Below, piece after piece: positions 8,407 to 16,089 of a stretch of 64,000 nucleotides of DNA; positions within the stretch are counted from its first letter, which is position 1, and each line of letters starts with the position of its first letter. Location of the stretch: NCBI RefSeq assembly GCF_014650995.1, contig NZ_BMWA01000018.1, forward strand, positions 62,001-126,000, in the 5' to 3' direction. The stretch comes from Streptomyces viridiviolaceus. Lineage in GTDB: Bacteria; Actinomycetota; Actinomycetes; Streptomycetales; Streptomycetaceae. The notes under the pieces are model-generated. The model worked only from the letters and a program-made list of their open reading frames with translations. It was not told the DNA's origin and ran no database searches. The position numbers and the translations under genes are program-made.

Positions 8407-8612
8407 ACGATCCGGCCGCGCGTCAGGTCGTACGGCGGGAGCTCCACCAGCACCCGGTCCTCCAGCATGATCTTGATGTAGTTCTTGCGGATCTTCCCGC
8501 TGATGTGCGCGAGCACCTGGTGGCCGTTCTCGAGCTCCACGGTGAACATGGCGCTGCGCAGGCACTCGACGACCTTGCCCTCGACTTCGATGACGTTCTT
8601 GTTCTTCGTCAT
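8388..8612 (-). CDS. infA: Translation initiation factor IF-1, divergent second copy
   Basis: A 74-residue IF-1 (S1/OB fold). It contains EGKVVECLRSAMFTVELENG, the conserved HQVLAHISGKIRKNYIKI and DRVLVELPPYDLTRGRIVFRY. The housekeeping actinobacterial IF-1 typically begins MAKKQGAIEIEGTVVE and sits in the ribosomal cluster; this copy begins MTKNKNVIEVEGKVVE and sits beside an acetyltransferase, so it is a paralogue. Its ATG overlaps the GNAT stop codon by 4 bp (ATGA), implying translational coupling. It binds the 30S A site during initiation. Promoter, leader ORF and hairpin lie upstream of the GNAT gene, suggesting expression under translational stress. Confidence 0.93.
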   Translation of the reverse strand: MTKNKNVIEVEGKVVECLRSAMFTVELENGHQVLAHISGKIRKNYIKIMLEDRVLVELPPYDLTRGRIVFRYRN

Positions 8613-9400
8613 CGCACCAGCTCCAGGTTGCTGCTCACCGGCCGGGCGCCGATGCCCTCGAACAGCGCTGAGGCTGCTCGGTTGGACTCCTGGACTTCGG
8701 CCCAGGCCGTGGCGGACCCGGAGCGGTGCAGCGTCCCCAGCGCGTGGGACAGCAGCGCTCGCGCGATGCCGCGGCGCTGCTCGCCGGCCCGGACGGCGAC
8801 CAGCCCGAGGCGCGGCCGGTTCACCGTCACCACCCGGATCAGACCCAGGTAGCGGTCCGGCGCCGCGGCCACCGCGTACTTCGACGGGTCGACGACGGTG
8901 TCGCCCTCGGGGCGGGGAATCACCTCCGCGGGCATCGACTGCCACCCCACGGTCGCCTCGACTTCGTCCCGGATCGCACGGTCCACCGCCCGCAGCAGAC
9001 TCTCGTCCGCCTGACCGGCGGGCACGATCCTCACGCCCGAAGGCGGCAGGACTGCTTCGAGCCCTGTGACCCGCGGATCGGTCGGCACGACGTACTCCCA
9101 CTCGCGGCGCCGGACCGTGAAACCGGCCCGCCGCCAGCCGGCCGTCAGCTCGACGTCGGCTTCGTCGACCACCGTGTACAGCGGCGTCGGCAGTTCCGCC
9201 AGCATTGCCTCGGCGAGCCGGTCGAAGGCGGCGTCGTGCCAGGCGTCGATGCTGACGAACAGACGTCCGTCGGGCCGATGCTCCGCATGTCCGCGGCCGA
9301 CCACCAGGTCGTCATCCAGTGCGTGCCATTGCCTGTCCGCGACGCGCGTGACCATCACCGCGTTCTCGCTCGGGCCGGCTGTGAAAGGCTTCGTGTTCAT
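8609..9400 (-). CDS. GNAT acetyltransferase, operon partner of infA2
   Basis: A 263-residue protein starting at ATG 9400 with GGAAGGGG upstream. The C-terminal half holds the GNAT core: LIRVVTVNRPRLGLVAV, then the acetyl-CoA loop VRAGEQRRGIARALLSHAL (Q/RxxG/A) and EVQESNRAASALFEGIGARP. The N-terminal half (VSIDAWHDAAFDRLAEAML) resembles a second, degenerate GNAT fold. The substrate is unknown; related families acetylate small molecules, antibiotics or proteins. The gene is coupled to infA2 by an ATGA overlap. It follows a leader ORF and a hairpin, so translation-linked control is likely. Confidence 0.85.
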   Translation of the reverse strand: MNTKPFTAGPSENAVMVTRVADRQWHALDDDLVVGRGHAEHRPDGRLFVSIDAWHDAAFDRLAEAMLAELPTPLYTVVDEADVELTAGWRRAGFTVRRREWEYVVPTDPRVTGLEAVLPPSGVRIVPAGQADESLLRAVDRAIRDEVEATVGWQSMPAEVIPRPEGDTVVDPSKYAVAAAPDRYLGLIRVVTVNRPRLGLVAVRAGEQRRGIARALLSHALGTLHRSGSATAWAEVQESNRAASALFEGIGARPVSSNLELVR

Positions 9401-9415
9401 CGGAGTCCCCTTCCG

Positions 9416-9440
9416 GGAGCGCCTCGATCTCAGGCGCTCC
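9416..9440 (-). terminator. Leader hairpin (attenuator candidate) before GNAT-infA2
   Basis: In the transcript a 9-bp perfect stem, GGAGCGCCT with AGGCGCTCC, closes a 7-nt loop. It lies 15 nt after the leader-ORF stop and directly before the GNAT ribosome binding site. No U tract follows. Leader codons 7-9 contain GGTGCTCC (9483-9490), which can pair with the 5' arm with a single G-U wobble, giving a competing structure. Confidence 0.65.
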
Positions 9441-9455
9441 TGGCGACACCGAACG

Positions 9456-9509
9456 TCAGCCGCCGGACCGTGACGGGTTGAGGGAGCACCCACGGGTAAC
9501 TGTGTTCAC
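9456..9509 (-). CDS. 17-codon leader peptide upstream of GNAT-infA2
   Basis: GTG 9509 is preceded by GGAGGTG at 6-7 nt spacing, a better ribosome binding site than most genes here have. It encodes MNTVTRGCSLNPSRSGG and a TGA at 9456. It lies 33 nt after the predicted transcription start and ends 15 nt before the hairpin at 9416-9440. Size, ribosome binding site and position fit a regulatory upstream ORF. The peptide itself has no known relatives that I can name. Confidence 0.6.
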   Translation of the reverse strand: MNTVTRGCSLNPSRSGG

Positions 9510-9548
9510 GGGGCTCACCTCCATACGACGACTTCACGGTCCACCGCG

Positions 9549-9590
9549 AAAGTAGCAGCGGGGCGCCGCCTGGCTCAATTCCTTTTCTAC
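9549..9590 (-). promoter_or_regulatory. WblC/WhiB7-type promoter of the GNAT-infA2 operon
   Basis: On the minus strand, -35 TTGAGC (9578-9573) and -10 TACTTT (9554-9549) are 18 nt apart. GTAGAAAAGGAA, an AT-rich patch unusual for this genome, abuts the -35 on its upstream side. That arrangement is the known signature of WhiB7/WblC-activated promoters, which drive ribosome-protection and antibiotic-response genes. Confidence 0.6.
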
Positions 9591-9849
9591 GAGCCCGTAA
9601 TGCGGTCGACGGCCGCGCCACGACGCACACATGACGCGAGACCGGGCACCACAACGCATGGCCGCCCAGGACCTGCCGGCGGACGCCGTCATCCGCAGTT
9701 TCAGCCTGGCTCGGTGATGAACCGGCCGCTCGTGGGCCTGGCGGCGGCGAGGGGCGACGCGGTCATCGACCAGGTCATGGAGCAGGGCCGGCCGCCATGA
9801 CCGACCTCATGGCCCGCCGACCTCGCTCACATTCGGCAAGAGCAAAGCG

Positions 9850-10548
9850 TCACGCCGGCGGGCGGGTGAGCTTGGCGGCCACGGCGTCGAGGACCCAGTC
9901 CAGGCCGGTCGCGAAGGATGTCCCGGCGTCCACGTCCGTGCCGTCGTACACGGCCTTGGCCAGCGCCGGGAAGCGGCCTGTGGCCAGCATCCTCGTCACA
10001 TGCGGGCCGGAGGCGCGCTGCCAGTCGCGCTTGGACAGGCCCGTGGCGCGCTCGGCCCGCAGGTTCGCGATCTCGCGCCTGATCGCGCCGGTGAAGTAGG
10101 CGCTGACAGTCTCCACGGCGCGCATGACGGTGTCGATGTCGGCGAGGCCGTCGAGGGCGGCGAGCGTGGCCTCGGTCACGGCGAGGCCGTTCGGGCCCAG
10201 GGCCGGGCGGCCGCCGAGCAGGTCGGCCAGCCATTCGTGACGCAGAGCGGCCTGCCTGGTGCGGTGGGCGAGGACGCGCAGCGCCTCCCGCCAGTCACCG
10301 GGCTGCTCCTCGGGGACGATCTCGGCCTGGACCTCGTCCACCATGAGGTCGAACAGCTCCTCCTTGGTGGAGATGTATCCGTACAGCCGCATCGGGCCGG
10401 CGTTCAGCCGGGCGGCGACCTTGCGCAACGACACCGCCTCCAGCCCGCCCTCGTCGGCCAGCGCGATGGCGGCGGCGACGATCCGCTCCCGGTCGAGCGG
10501 CACGGGGCGAGCGGGCGGCTCCGGCCGGTCCCACACAGTCATGGTCAT
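9850..10548 (-). CDS. TetR-family repressor, divergent to FAD monooxygenase
   Basis: A 232-residue TetR/AcrR regulator. The helix-turn-helix covers about residues 22-65 (RERIVAAAIALADEGGLEAVSLRKVAARLNAGPMRLYGYISTKEEL, read in two parts). The ligand domain follows (VDEVQAEIVPEEQPGDWREALRVLAHRTRQ), of the TetR C-terminal type with Trp and Arg-rich helices. ATG 10548 is chosen; an inner ATG at 10542 is possible. It is divergently transcribed from the monooxygenase with only 47 bp between starts, so it most likely represses that gene and itself. The ligand is unknown. Confidence 0.92.
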   Translation of the reverse strand: MTMTVWDRPEPPARPVPLDRERIVAAAIALADEGGLEAVSLRKVAARLNAGPMRLYGYISTKEELFDLMVDEVQAEIVPEEQPGDWREALRVLAHRTRQAALRHEWLADLLGGRPALGPNGLAVTEATLAALDGLADIDTVMRAVETVSAYFTGAIRREIANLRAERATGLSKRDWQRASGPHVTRMLATGRFPALAKAVYDGTDVDAGTSFATGLDWVLDAVAAKLTRPPA

Positions 10549-10560
10549 ACCGTTCTGCTG

Positions 10561-10595
10561 CGATGCATCGTAGTGGAGGAATACAGTGTATCGAC
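10561..10595. promoter_or_regulatory. Candidate TetR operator region
   Basis: The short gap between the TetR and monooxygenase starts holds two palindromes: CGATGCATCG (10561-10570) and the odd-length ATACAGTGTAT (10581-10591). CATCGTA also repeats just inside the monooxygenase gene. GGAGGA (10575-10580) is the best ribosome binding site for the monooxygenase. Confidence 0.5.
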
Positions 10596-11711
10596 ATGAG
10601 ACATCGTATCGCCGTGGTCGGGAGCGGCCCTGCCGGCCTTGCCTTCGCCCGTGTCCTGCACCGCCATGGCTACCCCGTCACCGTCCTCGAACGCGATCCC
10701 GCCCCCGACGCGCGCCCCCCGGGCGGCACGCTGGACCTGCACGAAGGGCTGGGCCAGCTCGCGCTCGACAAGGCAGGGCTGCTGGCGGAGTTCCAGGCGC
10801 TGTCCCGTCCCGAGGGGCAGGCCATGCGCATCCTGGACACGGACGGGACCGTCCTGCGCGACTGGCGACCCCGTCCGGACGACCGGGCCAATCCCGAGAT
10901 CGACCGCGGGCGACTCCGTGACCTGCTGCTCGGCCCTCTCGACGTCCAGTGGGGGCGGGGCGTGACGCAGGCGGTGCCGGGAACCGGGGATGGCGTACTG
11001 GTCCATTTCGCGGACGGGCGGCAGGAGACGTTCGACCTCGTGGTCGGCGCGGACGGCGCATGGTCCCGGATCCGCCCGGCAGTCTCGTCGGTGACGCCGC
11101 ACTACACCGGCGTCACCCTGGTCGAGACATCCCTCGACGACGTCGACACCCGCCACCCCGGCCTCGCCCGGTTGATCGGCGACGGTTCCCTGGCTGTGTA
11201 CGGCGTGAACCGGGCTCTCGTCGCCCAGCGCAACAGCGGCGGCCACGTCAAGGTGTACGCCCAGTTCCGCGCACCGCTGGACCGGCCCACGAACCCGGAC
11301 CTCGATGTCGAGGCCGTGCGATCGGGCCTGCTGGCTCTGTTCGACGGCTGGGCTCCTCCCGTCCTCGACCTCCTCCGCCATGGCACCGCCTTCGCCCGCC
11401 GCCCCCTCTACGTCCTGCCCGTCTCCCACACCTGGACCCACGTCCCCGGGGTGACGCTGCTGGGCGACGCCGCCCACCTGATGCCCCCCTTGGGGGCGGG
11501 CGCGAACCTCGCGATGCTGGAAGGCGCCGAACTCGCCGAGTCCATCGCCACCGGCACGGAAGATCTGGACGAGACCGTCCGCGCCTTCGAGGAACGGATG
11601 TGGGCACGGGCCGGCAGGTGGGCGAAGATCACCGCGGCCGGTCTGGAACGCCTCGTGAGCCCGGACCCCGCCGAAGCCCTCGCCCTCTTCGACCAAGTCC
11701 AGCCCTCCTGA
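10596..11711 (+). CDS. FAD-dependent monooxygenase (PHBH fold, TetX-like)
   Basis: A 371-residue group A flavin monooxygenase. Starting at ATG 10596, residues 5-30 form the Rossmann GxGxxG motif (VVGSGPAGLAFARVLHRHG) and ERDP, which binds the FAD ribose. VVGADGAWSRIR is the DG motif that binds FAD and NADPH, and TLLGDAAHLMPPLGAGANLA is the GD motif contacting the FAD phosphates. The same three motifs in this spacing occur in TetX-type and aromatic hydroxylases, which insert one oxygen atom from O2 using NADPH. The substrate cannot be inferred. The divergent TetR gene probably senses it. An in-frame ATG at 10563 lacks a ribosome binding site. Confidence 0.9.
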   Translation: MRHRIAVVGSGPAGLAFARVLHRHGYPVTVLERDPAPDARPPGGTLDLHEGLGQLALDKAGLLAEFQALSRPEGQAMRILDTDGTVLRDWRPRPDDRANPEIDRGRLRDLLLGPLDVQWGRGVTQAVPGTGDGVLVHFADGRQETFDLVVGADGAWSRIRPAVSSVTPHYTGVTLVETSLDDVDTRHPGLARLIGDGSLAVYGVNRALVAQRNSGGHVKVYAQFRAPLDRPTNPDLDVEAVRSGLLALFDGWAPPVLDLLRHGTAFARRPLYVLPVSHTWTHVPGVTLLGDAAHLMPPLGAGANLAMLEGAELAESIATGTEDLDETVRAFEERMWARAGRWAKITAAGLERLVSPDPAEALALFDQVQPS

Positions 11712-11950
11712 CCACCAAGCGCGAGAGCACCGCCGCAGTCCCTTCCGGCAAAGCCACCGTTGTGCGCATTCGCTCCGGTGACCATTGCGCGGCATCGGCC
11801 TGCAGACGCGCATGCGGCGCGCGGCTGCAGGGGCGGTGCGCTCTGCATGGCCGAGGTCTACCAGGTCATGCCGAAGGCGGGCGCAACGCCCGCACCGAAC
11901 CGAAGGCCACCTTCGCGCCCCACTCACCGATCCACAAGGGAAAAGTCATA
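11712..11950. other. Intergenic region before GNAT gene
   Basis: There is no recognisable gene between the monooxygenase and the CsoR-like box. CGGCCTGCAGACGCG and its neighbours are GC-rich without a conserved motif. Confidence 0.4.
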
Positions 11951-11965
11951 TACCCCGCCGGGGTA
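11951..11965. promoter_or_regulatory. CsoR/CstR-like operator
   Basis: TACCCC-GCC-GGGGTA is a perfect inverted repeat with a 3-nt spacer. It resembles the TACCCnnGGGTA boxes bound by CsoR-family copper or persulphide sensors in Actinobacteria. It lies 26 bp upstream of the GNAT start, where a regulator would control that gene. No csoR gene is in the window. Confidence 0.45.
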
Positions 11966-11991
11966 GGGCGGCTCGGCTCTACGATCTTCAC

Positions 11992-12531
11992 ATGACTGAC
12001 CGGAACCCGGCGGCCGAGGAGCTGCAGACCGCACGGCTGACGCTGCGGCGCCCGGCCGAAGGCGATATCGATGCGATCTTCGCGATCCACCACGATCCCG
12101 ATACCTGCCTGCACAATCCCTCCGACGCGCTCGCCCGGCTCGACGAGGCCGAGGCGCTGTACCGACGCTGGAACGACCAGTGGCAGCGGTGCGGATACGG
12201 GTACTGGGTTGTCCGGCGCCGCGACTCCGACCGGCAATTGGGCTTCTGCGGGATCAAGCCCATGGAACTGCGGGGCATGAAAGTCCTCAACCTCTTCTAC
12301 CGCTTCGCCACCTCGGCCTGGGGCCGGGGCTACGCCGGCGAATCCGCCATGGCGGTCACCGCCTGGGCATCCCGCCATGTCCCCGGCCTGCCGCTGATCG
12401 CCCGCGTCCGGCCGGCCAACATCGCCTCCCAGCACGTGGCGATCCGTGCCGGCCTGACCCGGAAGGAGCACCTCGACGGAACCGGATACGACGGCTTCGA
12501 CTGGATCTACGCGGCGAAGCTGCCGAACTGA
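11992..12531 (+). CDS. GNAT (RimJ/RimL-type) acetyltransferase
   Basis: A 179-residue RimJ/RimL-like N-acetyltransferase. The start is ATG 11992; TACGAT at 11980-11985 lies 6 nt before it and there is no Shine-Dalgarno, so the mRNA is probably leaderless. Typical motifs are RLTLRRPAEGDIDAIFAIH at the N-terminus, GYWVVRRRDSDRQLGFCGIK in strands 2-4, FATSAWGRGYAGESAMAVTAWA as the acetyl-CoA loop and helix, and ARVRPANIASQHVAIRAGL near the end. Family members acetylate N-termini or small amines; the substrate is unknown. A CsoR-like box upstream may link it to copper or sulphur stress. Confidence 0.9.
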   Translation: MTDRNPAAEELQTARLTLRRPAEGDIDAIFAIHHDPDTCLHNPSDALARLDEAEALYRRWNDQWQRCGYGYWVVRRRDSDRQLGFCGIKPMELRGMKVLNLFYRFATSAWGRGYAGESAMAVTAWASRHVPGLPLIARVRPANIASQHVAIRAGLTRKEHLDGTGYDGFDWIYAAKLPN

Positions 12532-12624
12532 CCGGTCCCCGGGTACAGGTGGCCCTCATCGAGGGCAGGTTTCCTGGCTGTCCGACGCCGGTCGCGAGGG
12601 AACCCGCGCGCGGCGGGGGAGTGG

Positions 12625-14382
12625 TCACGCGTGCTGGACGCGCGGCGGAGCGGCCCCGTGTGCGGCGCCGACGCCGGCCGGGGGCATGCGCAGGGCGAGC
12701 AGGGCGACGTCGTCGCCGTCGGGGTCGATGCGTTCCAGCAGCTCGTCGCAGAAGTCCTCCACCCCGCGGTGAGCCAGGGCGGTGGCCTGCAGGCGGAGCC
12801 TGGCCATGCCGATGTCGATGGGACGGGCACGGTCTTCCACCAGGCCGTCGGTGTAGAGCAAGAGGGTGGATCCGGGTGGCAGGGGGTCGGTGCCGTCGTG
12901 CCGGTGCAACTCCATGCCCAGGGTGTCGCCCATGCCCAGCGGCGGGTCGGGGTCGTCCTGAAGGTAGTGGGCGCCGTCTTCGGTGATCAGCAGGGGCGGG
13001 GGATGTCCGGCGTTGGTCCAGCGCAGGCGCCACGGGCCGCCTTCGGAGCCCTCGACATGGGCGAGGAAAGCGGTGGCGATCGGCGCACCGCTGGTGTGCG
13101 TCATCGCGTCGTCGAGATGCTCCATGATCAGGCTGGGCGGTCCTCGGCGGTCCCAGGCCAGGGCGCGCAGCATGTTGCGTAGCTCGGCCATGTGGGCGGC
13201 CGCCGGCAGGTCATGACCGACCACGTCCCCGATGACCAGCGCGGTGACGCCGCCGGGCAGCACGAACGCGTCGTACCAGTCACCGCCGACCTCGGCGACG
13301 GCCTGGGCGGGCCGGTAGCGGGCGGCGATGCCCAGGGGATCGACGTGCGGCAGAGGGGTGAGGAGTTGTCGCTGCATGGCCTCGGCGACGTGCCGCTGCT
13401 GGGCGAACAGCTGGGCGTTGTCGACCACCAGCCCGGCGCGGCGGCCGATGTCGGCGAGCACCGTGACCTCGGCGTCGGTGTAGGGCGGGGAGCCTGCGGT
13501 GCGGCCCACCGTCAGCGAACCGAAGACCTTGCCGCGGCTGTACAAGGGCACCACGACGGCAGAGTGCCCGCCGAGCTGGTCGAACAGGTCCTGGTGGGTG
13601 GTTGCGAGCGGTGAGTCGGTCTCGCGGGCGAGGATGTCGGGGTCCAGCAGCACCGGCTGGATTCCGCGCAGGACACGGACCAGGTGGGAGCCGGACGGTT
13701 CCGGCAGCGGCGGCAAGGGCCCCTCCAGCCCCGCGGCGGCATCGGCATCGTCTCTGGTGTGGATGGCGACCCGCTCCAGCTCCTCGGTGTCCGCGCGGAA
13801 CAGGTCCACCGCGGCCCAGTCGGCCAGCCCCGGCACCAGCAGGCGGCTGGTCCGCCGCAGCACCTCACCGGTCTCCAGGGTGGAGACGAGCACCTCGGAG
13901 ATCTCGGCGATCAGGCTCAGCCGCGCGGTCAGCTCCTCCAGGGCCGCCAGGTAGGCCGCCGTCTCCTGCTGGGCGGCCCGGCGGGTGCTGAAGTCGCGGA
14001 AGACCAGCACCGCACCGGCCGTCTGCCCTTCCACGTGCAAGGCGGTCGCCGCCCAGAGGACCGGCACCAGGGTGCCGTCGTCCCGCAGGAAGAACTCCTC
14101 ACTGCCCTCGGCCGGACGGCCGCTGGCGAGCACCGCACGGGTCGCCGTATGGATGCGGCACTGCTCGGCGGGCAGGACCGTGCCGTCCTCCGCCCGGCAC
14201 AGCAGGTCGTGCAGGTCCTGGCCGAGCGCCTGCTCCGCTGGACGGCCTGTGATCTGGCCGGCGCGGGCATTGGCGGCAGTGATGCGACCGGATGTGTCCG
14301 TGGCGTACACCCCGGTCCCGAGGTGATCGAACACCGCCCGCAGCAGGACCAGCTCCGGCACCGGATCGACCGCAACCATCAC
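12625..14382 (-). CDS. PAS-GAF-SpoIIE (PP2C-type) serine phosphatase
   Basis: A 585-residue signalling protein of the RsbU/SpoIIE type. Residues 8-130 are a PAS domain (LRAVFDHLGTGVYATDTSGRI) with the PAC-like VLVFRDFSTRR. A coiled segment leads to a GAF domain at about 165-330 (LFDQLGGHSAVVVPLYSRGK). Residues about 350-575 are a PP2C/SpoIIE phosphatase: VGGDWYDAF, VIGDVVGHDLPAAA and YTDGLVEDR carry the metal-binding Asp residues, and DDVALLALRMP closes it. Such enzymes dephosphorylate anti-anti-sigma factors in partner-switching control of stress sigma factors. No anti-sigma partner is adjacent. The start is GTG 14382 or the next codon, ATG 14379. Confidence 0.93.
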   Translation of the reverse strand: MMVAVDPVPELVLLRAVFDHLGTGVYATDTSGRITAANARAGQITGRPAEQALGQDLHDLLCRAEDGTVLPAEQCRIHTATRAVLASGRPAEGSEEFFLRDDGTLVPVLWAATALHVEGQTAGAVLVFRDFSTRRAAQQETAAYLAALEELTARLSLIAEISEVLVSTLETGEVLRRTSRLLVPGLADWAAVDLFRADTEELERVAIHTRDDADAAAGLEGPLPPLPEPSGSHLVRVLRGIQPVLLDPDILARETDSPLATTHQDLFDQLGGHSAVVVPLYSRGKVFGSLTVGRTAGSPPYTDAEVTVLADIGRRAGLVVDNAQLFAQQRHVAEAMQRQLLTPLPHVDPLGIAARYRPAQAVAEVGGDWYDAFVLPGGVTALVIGDVVGHDLPAAAHMAELRNMLRALAWDRRGPPSLIMEHLDDAMTHTSGAPIATAFLAHVEGSEGGPWRLRWTNAGHPPPLLITEDGAHYLQDDPDPPLGMGDTLGMELHRHDGTDPLPPGSTLLLYTDGLVEDRARPIDIGMARLRLQATALAHRGVEDFCDELLERIDPDGDDVALLALRMPPAGVGAAHGAAPPRVQHA

Positions 14383-15191
14383 TCTGCCCGCCCGTCACCG
14401 CTCCCCGGCTCGCGTTCTCGGACGCCGGGTGTCCGTGCCCTGCTCTCTCAATCGGCGATCGCGGGATTTCGGGCACGTGGCGCGGCGGGTCCGTCGCCTG
14501 AAGGGAAGCCGCTCACGTGATGACTGCATGCAGCCACCGTGGCCAGGCAGGCATGAGGGTGCGAGTGCCCGACAGGCGGAGCCGGACTGTGGGCGATGCA
14601 CGGTGACGCCGCAGGGCGAACGACCGCCGGCCCCGGCGAGCACGGCTCGTCTCCCGCGACGGAGCCGCCGGCTCAGCCTCACCTCTTGAGCCGGACAGCC
14701 CTGGCCCACCCTGATCATCGTTTTGCGGATCGAAGAGAACGGCGGCTGGACGCCACAGGGCGCCGTCCGCAAGGGGGTTGGGACATGTTCCGCACGAGGG
14801 GGGCCGTGTGATGTCGGGGAGTCACCGTCGGACGGTCCTCGAACCTCGACACGGGCACGTACTTCTCCTTCAGCAAGGACGGACGGCCGCGCCCTGGCAT
14901 CGAGTTCGACGGCGACCACGGCACGATCGCCGCGGCCGATGTGTAGCGCTGAGCAGCGCTCGACGCCCGTATGCTGGTCGACATGCTCATGCGCGTCGGG
15001 CAGAGCGACGTTCGTACCGGTCGCGGAGCCAGGGGCACGGCCGCTCCGCGGGCCACCTGTGGGGCGGGGCCGACGCACACGAGAGGGACGGGTCGTCGCC
15101 GGCCGGCCTGTCCAGGATGCGCGCATCCACCGCCGGACGATTCACAGCCCCCACCCCGTAGGACACGCTCCAAGGCACACACGGGGCGGGA
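14383..15191. other. Long intergenic region with one short coding relic
   Basis: About 800 bp holds no intact gene. The only sequence that looks formerly coding is the fragment at 14812-14946. The remaining open frames are Arg/Pro/Gly-rich shadows without motifs. Confidence 0.45.
14812..14946 (+). pseudogene. Frameshifted relic of a small protein
   Basis: One frame reads NLDTGTYFSFSKDGRPRPG then IEFDGDHGTIAAADV and TAG. It looks like a folded-protein C-terminus rather than random GC-rich sequence. An ATG at 14812 after GAGGGGGGCC lies in a different frame, so a frameshift between start and tail is likely. The family is not recognised. Confidence 0.3.
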
Positions 15192-16019
15192 TCAGCGGAG
15201 GAAGTCCACCAGCCGGCTGTTGAGCTCTTCCGGTGCGGTGAGTGGCAGGGAGTGGTGGGTGGCCCCGGGGAGCACCGACACTTCGGCCCGGGGGAGTGCC
15301 CGGCGGGCCCGGTCGGCGATGTGGCGGGCGTTGTGGGCGCGGCTGTGCTCGGCGAGCAGGACCAGTGTCGGCATGCGGAGGTCGGCTGCCGGAGGCCGGC
15401 CGCCGGCGATGAGTCTGCGGCTGGGAACGGTGGTGGCCAGGGCGTAGAGGCGCTGCCAGGTCTCGTCGGGACGGGTGGGTGCGGTCTCCCAGGCCAGGAA
15501 GGAGCGGGCGCGGTCCTGGCTGGGGCGGATGAGCGTGGGCAGTGCCCGTAGCAGGTAGCTCGGTCGGAATCCGGCGAAGACCTGGGTGGGGTCGACGAGG
15601 GCGAGGCGAGTGACCCGTTGTGGTGCGTGCAGGGCGTATCTGACGGCCAGCCAGGCGCCGTAGGAGTGGCCGCACAGATGCGTGCGAGCGAGCCCCAGCC
15701 CGTCCAGCAGGGCGTCCAGCCAGGCGGTCAGGTCGCCGGCGTCCTTCAGGGGAGTGCCGCGGCGTTCGCTGCGGCCGGCGTCGCCCATGAGGTCGACCGC
15801 GTGGACCCGGTGGTGCTGACCGAGGGCCGGTGCGTTGGCGTACCAGACCAGGCCGGTGGCCAGGCCGCCGGGCAGCAGCACCAGCGGACTGCCGTCGACC
15901 GGCCCGTACACGTAGACCCGGGTGGGCCCGTAGGGGGTGTCGACGTCGCGATCCTCGGTCATCTCCGGCCAGCGGGCGCGGAGTTCGTCGTAGGCATGGT
16001 CGAACGCGGTCCGATGCAC
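15192..16019 (-). CDS. Alpha/beta-fold hydrolase
   Basis: A 275-residue alpha/beta hydrolase starting at GTG 16019. The oxyanion strand is SPLVLLPGGLATGLVWY, with HRVHAVDLMGDAGRSER after it. The nucleophile elbow is LCGHSYGAWLAVRYA (GxSxG, Ser nucleophile). PTLVLLAEHSRAHNA holds the likely acid region, and GATHHSLPLTAPEEL holds the catalytic His. Ester, amide or haloalkane substrates are all possible. It is divergent from a MarR gene, and two MarR half-site pairs lie in the short gap, so it is probably MarR-repressed and induced by its substrate or a related compound. Confidence 0.92.
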   Translation of the reverse strand: MHRTAFDHAYDELRARWPEMTEDRDVDTPYGPTRVYVYGPVDGSPLVLLPGGLATGLVWYANAPALGQHHRVHAVDLMGDAGRSERRGTPLKDAGDLTAWLDALLDGLGLARTHLCGHSYGAWLAVRYALHAPQRVTRLALVDPTQVFAGFRPSYLLRALPTLIRPSQDRARSFLAWETAPTRPDETWQRLYALATTVPSRRLIAGGRPPAADLRMPTLVLLAEHSRAHNARHIADRARRALPRAEVSVLPGATHHSLPLTAPEELNSRLVDFLR

Positions 16020-16029
16020 TGGGCATTCC

Positions 16030-16060
16030 TCTCGCTCAGCGATACTCTCGTTGAGCGAGA
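16030..16060. promoter_or_regulatory. Tandem MarR operators
   Basis: TCTCG-TTGAG-CGAGA (16046-16060) is a 5-5-5 inverted repeat. TCTCG-CTCAG-CGATA (16030-16044) repeats it 16 bp away with one changed position. They fill the gap between the divergent hydrolase and MarR genes. They cover the TTG at 16051, which argues for a downstream MarR start. Confidence 0.65.
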
Positions 16061-16089
16061 TATTACGTCGGAGGCCCCTGGAGTGTGCA

